The notes under the pieces are model-generated. The model did no database searches and had not been told where the DNA came from. It was given only the letters and a program-made list of their open reading frames with translations. Shown in pieces: positions 28,385 through 35,809 of a DNA stretch of 64,000 bases (positions are counted from its first letter, which is position 1; each line of letters begins with the position of its first letter). Source of the stretch: Actinomadura sp. J1-007 (GTDB lineage Bacteria; Actinomycetota; Actinomycetes; Streptosporangiales; Streptosporangiaceae); contig NZ_WING01000001.1 in NCBI RefSeq assembly GCF_009793335.1, forward strand, positions 2,108,001 through 2,172,000, given 5' to 3'. The translations under genes were made by a program, and so were the position numbers.

Positions 28385-28399
28385 AGGTCCGGGAGGGCT

Positions 28400-29026
28400 G
28401 TGATCCTCAAATGGTCCGGCTGCCGTGGCGAACAGCCACGGCAGCCCACAAGTCCTGGCGACGCCGATCCTGCACAGTTTGACCTCACGGTCGGACGCGA
28501 ATATCGCTGCCATGCCGTAGCAGTATTCAATGGAAGCGTATTCGCGCTGATCTGCGACGACACCTCGCTACCGTGGTGGTACCGGATGGAGCAGTTCACC
28601 GTCACTGACGGCTCCATTTCACCATCATGGAAACTAGGCCTCCATGACAGAAAATATGAGGGTCTGCAGATGGTGACAGGATATCCTGCGATCGCTACCG
28701 ACATCGACCATTATGTCGGTGTCATCGAGCGCATCCCCGAGGAGATGGAGGTCTTCTGGCGCCAGACCGGCATAGCCGGTCTTGTCGATCAAGAATTCGA
28801 TGCCGTGGTCATCGAGATCCTTCCCTCAGGATGTCGCGTGCGCCTGGAGAACGAAGAGATCGGATTCCTTCCCAACACCAAAAACCAGAGCTGGGTCGAC
28901 GGAGACAACACCCTCGCGGTCAACGACTCTTTGAGAATTGTCATCGTGGACGCCATCCAATACCCGGTCGGCGTCAGCACCCTTGTTCTGGACATCGACG
29001 CAGCTCGCCGCGGCGAGAAGGCGTGA
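28400..29026 (+). CDS. Probable immunity protein with S1-like OB domain
   Basis: This is a 208-residue soluble protein encoded 15 bases after the RHS toxin, the standard position for the cognate immunity gene. The N-terminal part (FDLTVGREYRCHAVAVFNGS, LPWWYRMEQFTVTDG) resembles small immunity-like proteins. The C-terminal part (FDAVVIEILPSGCRVRLENE, IGFLPNTKNQSW) has the pattern of an S1/OB-fold RNA-binding domain. The GTG at 28400 is preceded closely by GGGAGG. Base composition is lower in GC than the flanks, as expected for a swapped toxin-immunity cassette. I cannot assign a named immunity family; neutralising an RNase by an OB domain is a hypothesis. Confidence 0.7.
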   Translation: MILKWSGCRGEQPRQPTSPGDADPAQFDLTVGREYRCHAVAVFNGSVFALICDDTSLPWWYRMEQFTVTDGSISPSWKLGLHDRKYEGLQMVTGYPAIATDIDHYVGVIERIPEEMEVFWRQTGIAGLVDQEFDAVVIEILPSGCRVRLENEEIGFLPNTKNQSWVDGDNTLAVNDSLRIVIVDAIQYPVGVSTLVLDIDAARRGEKA

Positions 29027-29173
29027 ACGCGAGGCGATCCACCGCAACGTCCTCGGGTCAGAGCGACCGTCGACTGCGGCGCCAATGCCGCCGAGACGGG
29101 CGGCACCTCACTGGATGCGGGCCTGTCCGCGTTGCTGCGCGGCGCCCAGGGCGCCTAAAGCCTGTTTCTTGGA

Positions 29174-29540
29174 TCAGATGCGGAGCCAGATGGGCAGAAC
29201 GGCGATCGTGATGGTGCCGGTGTAGGTGTAGGCGCGTTTGTCGAAGCGGGTGGCGACGGCCCTGGATTGCTTGAGGCGCTTGATGGCACGTTCGACGGTG
29301 TGGCGTGTCTTGTAGTGGTCGGCGTCGAAGCGGGGTGCCATCCGCCTGCTCGGCCGCGGTTGCGGCGACGTTGTTGCTGCATGCGGCGCTCAGCGACGAT
29401 GCGCCGGACCGCGCGCCGCCGCCGGTAGGTGCGATTGCGGCGTAAGGAATGGGCTTTGTCTGCGGTGAGCGAGTCCGGAGTGGTGGCACACTCGGTCGCC
29501 CCCGGCCTCCTCGAATCGGTGTGACCGCATCTGGGGCGTC
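29174..29540 (-). pseudogene. IS5-type transposase remnant
   Basis: Only the C-terminal third of a DDE transposase remains, in two frames. The upstream piece reads SLTADKAHSLRRNRTYRRRR, matching the ADKAYSSR block before the catalytic Glu. The downstream piece, in another frame, reads FDADHYKTRHTVERAIKRLK, then SRAVATRFDKRAYTYTGTIT, ending WLRI and a stop at 29174-29176. The frame change is around 29340. No N-terminus and no terminal inverted repeats are recognisable, so this is a dead fragment. Confidence 0.75.
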
Positions 29541-29543
29541 CTC

Positions 29544-30682
29544 TCATAGGCGGACCAGGTTGTCCGGGGAGTCCAGCCAGACGTGCTGGCCGTCGGGCGT
29601 GACGGTCATTCCGAAACGTTGACGGCCTGGACTGCCCCAGGAGATCCAGCGCAGATAGGCGGCTTCCACTTCCGTCCACAAACGCCGCGCTCCAGCCTGG
29701 GACACCGGGTGAGCATCACGGCCGGGCTGAAAGTCGGCGATAGCCAGGAACCGTCCGGGTCGCGCAGGTGGAGCCGGATGCGGCCGTCCCCGGCCTCTTC
29801 CTCGACCGATGCCACACCGGGCACCATTCCGGCTATGGCCACGTCGCAGCCGTAGGAGGTCCCCGCGACCGCGCGCGGGTCCACTTGGGTCTCGCTCTGC
29901 TCGCCCTCTTCCTCAACGGTGGGGGCGTAGTCCCCGAATCTTTGGGAGCGCAGCATCATGTATCCGGCGTTGCCGGCGAAACGGCCGATGGCGCGGCCGT
30001 CCGCCGTGGCGGTCAACCAGGTCCGGTGACCATAGGCGAAGCCGGGCATCCAGGGGAACACCATCCGGCCGCCCGGACGCAGTTGCCGCACCCACGCGTA
30101 CGGAACGTCCCGGACACCGCAGGTGACGTGCACGCGGTCGTAGGGCGCTCCGGACGGCCAGCCGTCCGCCCCGTCCGCCACGATCAGGCGAGGACGGTGC
30201 CCGGCCTTCTTCAAGTTCTCGCTCGCGATGCTGGCAACCATGGGGTCGATCTCAACGCTCGTGACGTTCTGGTCCCCAAGCCGTTGTGCCAGCAATCCGC
30301 CGGTCCAGCCGGTGCCTGTGCCTATTTCCAGCACCCGGTGATGGTCCATCAAGCCGAGCAGTTCGAGAAAGGCGACCACGATCCCGGGAGCCGAAAGCGA
30401 CGACGTGTAGTTCTCCCCTCCCGCCTCCAGCGCGGTCGCGCCGTCGTCGAGCTGGGTGACGATCGAGGCATCGGAGTAGACCGCCGCCAGCCAGGCGGCC
30501 TCATCGGCGGCCCGGTCGAGGAGCCGGTCCGGCCCGTCCCCGCCATCGACCCACGCCACCGGCGGAGCGAACAGGTGCCGGGGTACGGCATGCAGCGCCG
30601 CCCGCCACGCCGGGTCGCTCAGGTGACCGGACGCGGCGAGCCGGTCGGCCAGCTCCTCGATGTAGTGCGCTACCGGCCTCAC
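29544..30682 (-). pseudogene. PIMT-like SAM methyltransferase (RiPP-associated type), one frameshift as sequenced
   Basis: The gene encodes a protein-L-isoaspartate methyltransferase-like enzyme. Its SAM site is VLEIGTGTGWTGGLLAQRLG, with HVTCGVRDVPYAWVRQLRPG later. Read straight, the frame runs off into unlikely sequence after DPDGSWL near 29745. Adding one base to the CC at 29744-29745 restores IADFQPGRDAHPVSQAGARR, TEVEAAYLRW and the conserved end VTPDGQHVWLDSPDNLVRL, giving 379 residues. That C-terminal block is, as I recall, typical of methyltransferases in ATP-grasp and lanthipeptide RiPP loci. GTG 30682 overlaps the stop of a 32-codon gene (GTGA). No ATP-grasp or lanthionine synthetase gene is nearby. 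Confidence 0.75.
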
Positions 30683-30777
30683 TTCCCGCCCTTCTTGGTC
30701 GGACGATCCCCGTCCGTCGTCGGCTTGGGCAGCTTGATCGGCTGCGGCTTCTCCTTCGGCGCCTCGTGCCTGCCCAT
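30679..30777 (-). CDS. Small 32-residue peptide coupled to the methyltransferase
   Basis: A short gene encodes a Lys/Pro-rich peptide beginning MGRHEAPKEKPQPIKLPKP and ending DGDRPTKKGGK. Its ATG (30775-30777) lies nine bases after AAGGGAG, and its stop overlaps the GTG of the methyltransferase in a GTGA, so translation is well supported. It has no Cys and no hydrophobic segment. The Asp-Gly pair in PTTDGDRP is the kind of site that forms aspartimide or isoaspartate, the product class on which PIMT-like enzymes act. A substrate/precursor role is therefore possible but unproven. A longer open reading upstream has no ribosome binding site. Confidence 0.6.
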   Translation of the reverse strand: MGRHEAPKEKPQPIKLPKPTTDGDRPTKKGGK

Positions 30778-30983
30778 CGACCGCGCTCCCTTCACCGCAC
30801 CAGCGCGGCCCGTCGCCACGCCGTGAAGCCTCGCCCGGAGGCATGGCTTTTTTTCGCCTTGTCCCGCAATATCCGGAACGAACTCCGCGGGACACTCACT
30901 GCGCCTCCGTGAGACCTCCCCCACAGGCAGTACGGCCAAGAGTCTCAGTCTGGCTCCTGAACGGCTTCCAAATCCTTCCGGGA

Positions 30984-31026
30984 ACGCTTCGCCCTCGGCT
31001 CCACCATGGGGGCCGTCAGGACTTGG
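30984..31026 (+). other. Diverged copy of an ABC permease 3' end
   Basis: These 43 bases match the last 43 bases of the sugar permease gene (22652-22694) at 34 positions. The corresponding frame reads ERFALGSTMGAVRT, against DRFVTGFTMGAVKT. The rest of the gap from 30778 to 31015 shows no gene. The copy overlaps the 3' end of the hydrolase on the other strand. Confidence 0.5.
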
Positions 31027-31867
31027 GAACGTCTGCTGTGTTGGTGAGGAAGTGGTGTAGCTCGCGTGCTACGGCTTTTGGGGCGTCGAGCATTGAGAGG
31101 ACGTAGGCGTCGGGTATTTCTGCGTAGCGGGCGTTTGGGAGCAAGGCCGCCAGCCGGGGGCCGTGGTCGGGGGGCATCATGCGGTTGGCGGGGGACCACA
31201 GGACGAGTGCGTCGCCCTCGAAGCGGCTCAGTGCCTCGGTGTCGCGGATGAGCGTCGGCTTGTGGAACGGGCTGCGCGCGTAGGCGATCAGGTCCCGCCG
31301 TACGCCCGCGTTCTGGAGAACGGGCTCCGTCCAACCCCGTACGAGCTCGTCTGGGATCGGCCGTTTCGCCATCTGCCCGAACAGCAGCGGCGTGCGCCGG
31401 AGCCAACCGATCCGGAGTTGGCGGCAGGCGAGTTGGAGGCCGCCCGGCATCCGCGCCGCGATCCCGACCATTTTCCCGGGGAGGCCGGGCGGGAAATTGT
31501 CGAACGCCTCGCAGGGCAGGAACACCTGGCGCGCGACCCGTTCGTCCAGCCCGTACGCGGTAAGGAAGATCGCGCCGCCCCAGTCGCTGTGCACGAGCGT
31601 CACGTCGTCCAGTTCCAGTGCGTCGAGGAGGTCGGCGACGATCCTGACCTGCCCCCGCAAGCTCAGGTCCGTGCCCGGTTTCATCGCCCGCCGGTGCGCG
31701 CCGAGCGGCAGCACCGGACGCACGTACCGGAACCCCTCCGGCAGCAGCGGCAGCGCCCTGTCCCACACGGTGTGGTCCATGAGCAGCCCGTGCAGCAGCA
31801 CGACCGGCGGCCCCGAACCCGTCTCCTCGTACTCGATGGTCCCGGCCGGTATGTCGATGGTGCGCAC
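31016..31867 (-). CDS. Alpha/beta hydrolase with Asp-type nucleophile elbow
   Basis: This is a 283-residue alpha/beta hydrolase. The oxyanion region is PPVVLLHGLLMDHTVWD. The nucleophile elbow reads LVHSDWGGAIF, with Asp in the position used by haloalkane dehalogenases and epoxide hydrolases instead of Ser. The usual C-terminal catalytic His region (D-x-G-H) reads IPDAYVLSMLDAP, with no His at the expected place, so activity needs care. The gene diverges from a TetR regulator across a 52-base gap containing a 22-bp palindrome, implying direct repression. The start is ATG 31865-31867. Confidence 0.82.
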   Translation of the reverse strand: MRTIDIPAGTIEYEETGSGPPVVLLHGLLMDHTVWDRALPLLPEGFRYVRPVLPLGAHRRAMKPGTDLSLRGQVRIVADLLDALELDDVTLVHSDWGGAIFLTAYGLDERVARQVFLPCEAFDNFPPGLPGKMVGIAARMPGGLQLACRQLRIGWLRRTPLLFGQMAKRPIPDELVRGWTEPVLQNAGVRRDLIAYARSPFHKPTLIRDTEALSRFEGDALVLWSPANRMMPPDHGPRLAALLPNARYAEIPDAYVLSMLDAPKAVARELHHFLTNTADVPKS

Positions 31868-31876
31868 GGTCGCCTC

Positions 31877-31898
31877 CTCTAGAACGGTCGTTCTAGAG
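31877..31898. promoter_or_regulatory. Palindromic operator between hydrolase and TetR genes
   Basis: Arms CTCTAGAACG and CGTTCTAGAG are perfect complements around a two-base centre. The site lies in the middle of the divergent promoter region, where the TetR protein would repress both genes. A related half site (ACTGTTCTA) follows at about 31901-31909. Confidence 0.75.
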
Positions 31899-31919
31899 TA
31901 ACTGTTCTATCATCGCCGG

Positions 31920-32504
31920 ATGAAGACGGATGAGCGGATCGTCCAGGCGATGGCGGAGCTGCTGCGCGTCCAGGGGTACGCCGCGACGGGCGTCAAGCAG
32001 CTCACCGAGGCCGCCGGCGCTCCGACCGGCTCGATCTACCACCACTTCAAGGGCGGCAAGCGCGAGATCGCGACGGCGGCGCTGCGTTCCACCGGCGCCG
32101 CGTACATCCAGCTCCTGCCGCTGCTCCTCGACCCGTACGACGACCTGGCCGAGGGCGTCGAGGCCGCGTTCGCCCAGGCCGCCGAGGACCTGGAGAACAC
32201 CGGCTGGGCCAACATGTGCCCCGTCGGCACGGTCACCGGCGAGATCGCCGACGCCGAACCCGCGCTCCGCGAGGTGGCCGCCGAGGTCTTCGCATCCTGG
32301 GTCGAGGAGGGCACCCGCTACCTGACGGGGCGCGGCCTGTCACCCGACGACGCCCGCGCCGCCACGTACGCCCTGCTGTCAGCGCTGGAGGGCGCGTTCA
32401 TCCTGGCCCGAGGCCAACGCTCCCGCGAACCTCTCCTGGCCGCCGGACACGCCACCGCCGCCTACGTGGCAACGCTCCGCAAGCCCGCCCCGCTCACCCC
32501 TTGA
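31920..32504 (+). CDS. TetR family regulator
   Basis: This is a 194-residue TetR/AcrR protein. The HTH is at the N-terminus (RIVQAMAELLRVQGYAATGV, then GAPTGSIYHHFKGGKREIA). The C-terminal domain (CPVGTVTGEIADAEPALREV, later LLSALEGAFILARGQR) resembles the LmrA/YxaF group of TetR proteins. The ATG at 31920 is 22 bases after the palindromic operator. It probably controls itself and the divergent hydrolase. Its last 11 bases overlap the convergent DUF397 gene. Confidence 0.9.
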   Translation: MKTDERIVQAMAELLRVQGYAATGVKQLTEAAGAPTGSIYHHFKGGKREIATAALRSTGAAYIQLLPLLLDPYDDLAEGVEAAFAQAAEDLENTGWANMCPVGTVTGEIADAEPALREVAAEVFASWVEEGTRYLTGRGLSPDDARAATYALLSALEGAFILARGQRSREPLLAAGHATAAYVATLRKPAPLTP

Positions 32505-32733
32505 GGACGTTCACCAAGGCCGCGAAGTCGCCGCGGGACAGAACGACCTTGGGCCCGTCCGGATCCTTGGAGTCACGCATCCCGACCATCCCTGGCAGAG
32601 CCCCGACCTCAATGCAGGCACCACCCTGGTCATCGCTCCGCCGCGACTTCCGCCACGGGCCGAGGTCAGCGACCTCTACGCAGTTACCCCCGAGATTGTC
32701 GCTGTGGCTCGACTTCCGCCAGGTCAGCGTCAT
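32494..32733 (-). CDS. DUF397 protein, internally duplicated
   Basis: This is a 79-residue member of DUF397, small proteins encoded beside Scr1-type HTH regulators in actinomycetes. The domain start occurs twice: WRKSSHSDNLGGNCVEVADL and WRKSRRSDDQGGACIEVGAL. The usual end follows (VGMRDSKDPDGPKVVLSRGD). It lies six bases after a paralogous DUF397 gene and is probably the last gene of an HTH-DUF397-DUF397 operon. DUF397 proteins are thought to act as toxin-like or regulatory partners of the HTH protein; this is family knowledge, not shown here. Confidence 0.88.
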   Translation of the reverse strand: MTLTWRKSSHSDNLGGNCVEVADLGPWRKSRRSDDQGGACIEVGALPGMVGMRDSKDPDGPKVVLSRGDFAALVNVLKG

Positions 32734-32739
32734 GCTCGA

Positions 32740-32985
32740 TCACTCCTTCAGGGCGTTCACCAGAGCCTTGTAGTCGGCGCGGGAGAGAACGAGCTTCGGT
32801 CCCTCAGGGTCTTTGGAATCACGCACCCCAACGGCCCCCGCCCTGGCAGCGACCTCAATGCAGGCGTCCCCGTGCTCATCACTCCGCCGCGACTTCTGCC
32901 AAGGGCCGAGGTCCGCCACCTCCACGCAAGCGTCGCCCTGCTCCTCGCTTCGCCGCGACTTGCGCCACGTGATCAACTGCTCCAC
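32740..32985 (-). CDS. DUF397 protein, internally duplicated
   Basis: This is an 81-residue paralogue of the neighbouring DUF397 protein. It again has two copies of the domain start (WRKSRRSEEQGDACVEVADL and WQKSRRSDEHGDACIEVAAR) and the ending VGVRDSKDPEGPKLVLSRAD. The GTG start at 32983-32985 overlaps the end of the HTH regulator gene by 13 bases, so the pair is translationally coupled. Confidence 0.88.
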   Translation of the reverse strand: MEQLITWRKSRRSEEQGDACVEVADLGPWQKSRRSDEHGDACIEVAARAGAVGVRDSKDPEGPKLVLSRADYKALVNALKE

Positions 32986-33755
32986 CGGGCGACCGCCTTC
33001 CGCAGGAACTCACGCGAATCCTCAACACTCAGGGCACGAGCCTGCAGAGCTGAGAACGCACTGACGACACTCAAGATATCCACACGATCGTTTGTCGTAA
33101 CACCCCCGATCGTCGTCTTCATGTACAGCAATTCGTCGCCGTTCGGCTGCGTTGCCAGGTTGAAGGAACCGCCCAGCCCTCGGTAGTAGGCGGTCGGCGC
33201 GATCTGCAGTGTGACGTGTTCCCATGTGGAGACTTCGAGCAGGTGTTCACACTGCTCGCGCATCACCTCGGCGTCGCCCACGCACGACCACAGAACGGCT
33301 TCGGCGAGAACGACGCTGACCGTAGGCGGGTTCTCGCGTTTGAGCACTTTCTGACGCGGAAGCCGCCGAGCAACATCGTCCTCCGTCGGCAGCAGAGCGC
33401 GCATGTACGCCTCCGTCTGGAAGAGGCCGTAGATAGCCTTCATCTCGTAGGCGCGGAGGAACGCGGCGGTGTTCTCGGCGCGGGGGTAGTCGGCGAACCA
33501 GGGGGGATAGGCCGCGGAGCGGAGGAGGTCGGTCCACGCGTCGATCAGTTGGGTCCCGGTGCCGAGGGCCTGGTCGAGGCGTATGGCGAAGTCGTCGCGG
33601 CAGCGGGTGGTGCCGGTTTCGACCTGGCCGATGTAGCTGCGGCTGACGTTGGCGCGCTTGGCGAGTTCGATGCGGGACAGTCCGGCTTCCTCGCGGAGGC
33701 GGGCGACTTCCGCGCCGAACGTGATCGTCTGGGGGGTCGGCTTTCGCGAGGCCAT
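32973..33755 (-). CDS. XRE helix-turn-helix regulator, Scr1/DUF5753 type
   Basis: This is a 260-residue regulator. The N-terminal XRE HTH (EVARLREEAGLSRIELAKRA, then VSRSYIGQVETGTTRC) is followed by the DUF5753 domain (about residues 85-255; AYEMKAIYGLFQTEAYMRAL, VVLAEAVLW). This architecture is paired with DUF397 genes in many actinomycetes. The ATG at 33753-33755 follows AGAGAGGTGG; an earlier in-frame start at 33821 lacks a site. An RsbW-like kinase-fold gene diverges from it 120 bases away, the usual third member of this neighbourhood. Confidence 0.92.
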   Translation of the reverse strand: MASRKPTPQTITFGAEVARLREEAGLSRIELAKRANVSRSYIGQVETGTTRCRDDFAIRLDQALGTGTQLIDAWTDLLRSAAYPPWFADYPRAENTAAFLRAYEMKAIYGLFQTEAYMRALLPTEDDVARRLPRQKVLKRENPPTVSVVLAEAVLWSCVGDAEVMREQCEHLLEVSTWEHVTLQIAPTAYYRGLGGSFNLATQPNGDELLYMKTTIGGVTTNDRVDILSVVSAFSALQARALSVEDSREFLRKAVARWSS

Positions 33756-33875
33756 GGGGGCCACCTCTCTGCAACCGTTCGCCACCGAACGAGGTGTGTT
33801 CGGCGGCTTTGCTGGTGCCATTACGCGTCGCGACCAATCCTGTGCGGTAAGTCACAGGAATGGAGGTGATCGCCT

Positions 33876-34292
33876 ATGGACGCGCCCGCGACGCTCGTCG
33901 TGAAGGCCGATCCGAGGTCGATCAAGCAGGCGCGGGATTTCGTCGCCCTCGCGTTCGGGGCGTGGGGGCTTGAGGACCACGTCGCGCGGACGGTGGTCAG
34001 CGAGCTGGCCACGAACGCGATCGAGCACGGGTCGCAGCCGGGCGATCCGGTGACCATCCGCGTCCATCGGCGGACGGGCGGGCGGGTCGTCATCGAGGCG
34101 TGGGACGGGTCGGACGCTCCGCCGGTCGTCCGGGAGCCCGACTTCGTGAGCGAGGACGGGCGCGGGCTGTTCCTGCTCCAGCTGCTCGTTCCCAGGTGGG
34201 GGCATCGGCCGCTGGACGGGGGCGGGAAGGTGGTGTTCGCGGAGATCGAGCCCGTGCCCGTGGACGACGACCACACCCGGGAACGCGGCTGA
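33876..34292 (+). CDS. RsbW-like ATP-binding anti-sigma regulatory protein
   Basis: This is a 138-residue protein with only a HATPase (GHKL) domain. The N box is [13 protein letters not shown], the G1-type motif is [11 protein letters not shown] and the G2 motif is [11 protein letters not shown]. Such proteins bind or phosphorylate sigma-factor control proteins or act as orphan kinases. The ATG at 33876 has a near-perfect ribosome binding site, GGAGGTGATC, one of the strongest in the window. It diverges from the Scr1 regulator. Confidence 0.9.
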   Translation: MDAPATLVVKADPRSIKQARDFVALAFGAWGLEDHVARTVVSELATNAIEHGSQPGDPVTIRVHRRTGGRVVIEAWDGSDAPPVVREPDFVSEDGRGLFLLQLLVPRWGHRPLDGGGKVVFAEIEPVPVDDDHTRERG

Positions 34293-34336
34293 TAGGTATG
34301 GGATCGTCAGCAGTCCGTTCCTATGAGGAGGTCGTC

Positions 34337-34858
34337 ATGGCCCGCCAGGCACCGCTTCCGTACGAGTTCCTGCCCGAGGTCCCGTCGTTCACCGTGGAGA
34401 GCGACGACGTGGCCGACGGGCAGACGCTCGGCGAGGCGCACGTCTTCAACGACTGGGGCTTCAGCGGAGGCAACAAGTCGCCGCATCTGCGGTGGTCGGG
34501 GTTCCCGGCGGAGACGCGGAGCTTCGCGGTGACGTGCTTCGACCCGGACGCGCCGACGGGCAGCGGGTTCTGGCACTGGTCGCTGTTCGACATCCCGGCG
34601 GACGTGAACGAGTTGCCGACGGGCGCCGGGTCCACGGACTCCAAGGTCGGCGTGCACGCGCGGTCGGACTTCGGGATCAAGGCGTACGGCGGCGCGGCCC
34701 CGCCGCCCGGGGTCCCGCACCGGTACGTGTTCGCGGTGCACGCGCTGGACGTCGAGTCGCTCGGCCTGGACTCCGACACTCCCCCGGCGGTGGTCGGCTT
34801 CAACGTCACCGCCCACACCCTCGCCCGCGCGCTGATCATCCCCGTCTTCTCCGCCTGA
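34337..34858 (+). CDS. PEBP/YbhB-YbcL family protein
   Basis: This is a 173-residue phosphatidylethanolamine-binding (Raf-kinase-inhibitor-like) protein. Signature stretches are [40 protein letters not shown] and [15 protein letters not shown]. It has no signal peptide, so it is probably cytoplasmic. The ATG at 34337 follows GAGGAG. Bacterial roles are poorly defined. It is transcribed after the RsbW-like gene but separated from it by 44 bases. Confidence 0.92.
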   Translation: MARQAPLPYEFLPEVPSFTVESDDVADGQTLGEAHVFNDWGFSGGNKSPHLRWSGFPAETRSFAVTCFDPDAPTGSGFWHWSLFDIPADVNELPTGAGSTDSKVGVHARSDFGIKAYGGAAPPPGVPHRYVFAVHALDVESLGLDSDTPPAVVGFNVTAHTLARALIIPVFSA

Positions 34859-34865
34859 ACGGATC

Positions 34866-34901
34866 GCCGCGGCGCACCGGTCTCGGCCGGCGCGCCGCGG
34901 C
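34866..34901. terminator. Hairpin between convergent PEBP and MarR genes
   Basis: A 15-bp stem with one mismatch (around CCGCGGCGCACCGG and CCGGCGCGCCGCGG) and a 6-base loop fills the gap between the two stop codons. Confidence 0.6.
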
Positions 34902-34904
34902 CGT

Positions 34905-35339
34905 TCAGCGGGACGCCCGGCGCAGCCCTTCCAGGATCGCGGCGAGGTCGGAATCGGCGGCGGCCTCGTCGAACGCGGCGGCGAGGGTCCGCTCGTACGT
35001 GACGCGGGCCTCGGCGTGGCGGGTGCGGCCCTCGTCCCGGATGACGGTGTAGACGCCGCGCTTGTCGTCCGGGCACAGGTCGCGGTGCGTGAGGTCCGCC
35101 GCGTTGAGGCGGCCGACCAGGCGGGTCACCGAACTCTGGTTGAGCCCGAGGGCGGTGGCGAGGTCCTGCATGCGCAGCTCGCCGTCCGGGGCGTCCGCGA
35201 GGAAGCCGAGCGCGCGGTACTCCGAGAGGCCGAGGCCGTGCCGCCGTTGCAGCGCGGCTCCCAGCCTGCTCTCGACATGCGCGTGCAGCGCGAGGACGCC
35301 GCTCCACAGGCGCGCGTCGGATGTGGTGGTCGACGGCAT
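34905..35339 (-). CDS. MarR family regulator of the SMR pumps
   Basis: This is a 144-residue winged-helix MarR protein. The recognition region is LRMQDLATALGLNQSSVTRL and the wing is DLCPDDKRGVYTVI. The ATG at 35337-35339 follows GGAGGGGAG; an in-frame start ten codons upstream lacks this. It diverges from two SMR efflux genes across a 100-base gap rich in TGTAC-type palindromes. De-repression of the pump by a cationic drug or metabolite is the likely logic. Confidence 0.88.
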   Translation of the reverse strand: MPSTTTSDARLWSGVLALHAHVESRLGAALQRRHGLGLSEYRALGFLADAPDGELRMQDLATALGLNQSSVTRLVGRLNAADLTHRDLCPDDKRGVYTVIRDEGRTRHAEARVTYERTLAAAFDEAAADSDLAAILEGLRRASR

Positions 35340-35362
35340 CGCCGCTCCCCTCCGGCCGGATG

Positions 35363-35420
35363 TTGACAACAGCTTACTTGTACATGCATGCTTCTGCTCG
35401 ATTTACTTGTACGTACATAC
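35363..35420. promoter_or_regulatory. Divergent promoter/operator for MarR and SMR genes
   Basis: TTACTTGTAC occurs at 35374 and again at 35403, 29 bases apart. The first runs into ATGCATGC and the second contains the perfect palindrome TGTACGTACA. TTGACA lies at 35363. This AT-richer block stands out from the GC-rich surroundings and is the probable MarR binding region. Confidence 0.6.
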
Positions 35421-35440
35421 ATCTATCGGGAGTCGTCCCC

Positions 35441-35784
35441 ATGGCCTGGATCTACCTGCTCGTCGCCTCGGTGTTCGAGGTGGTCTTCGCGCTGGCCACC
35501 AACGCGACCCACGGGTTCACCCTGCTCGGGCCCTCGCTGCTCACCGCGGCGGCGGCCGGGGCGGGATCTTCTTCCTGAGCCTGGCGCTGCGGTCTCTGGA
35601 CGTCGGCGTCGGCTACACCGTCTGGACCGGCATCGGCTCGGTCGGCACCGTGACGCTCGGCTCGCTGATCTTCGACGAGCCGATGTCCGCCGGGCGGGCG
35701 CTCGCGTTCGTGCTGATCATCGGTGGCGTGCTCGGCCTCAAGCTCTCCGACCGCCCGGCTGACCGGCCCGCGCCGGCCGCCTGA
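35441..35784 (+). pseudogene. SMR family efflux subunit 1, one frameshift as sequenced
   Basis: The gene begins MAWIYLLVASVFEVVFALAT with the essential membrane Glu13 of small multidrug resistance pumps. The frame then ends early at GAGSSS. Adding one G to the GGGG run at 35558-35561 continues it as GIFFLSLALRSLDVGVGYTV and WTGIGSVGTVTLGSLIF, giving a normal four-TM protein of 114 residues. The second SMR gene follows 25 bases later, as in heteromeric pumps of the EbrAB/YkkCD kind. The lesion is probably a sequencing indel. Confidence 0.78.
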
Positions 35785-35809
35785 GACCACCACTCCCCGG
35801 AGGCACGGA

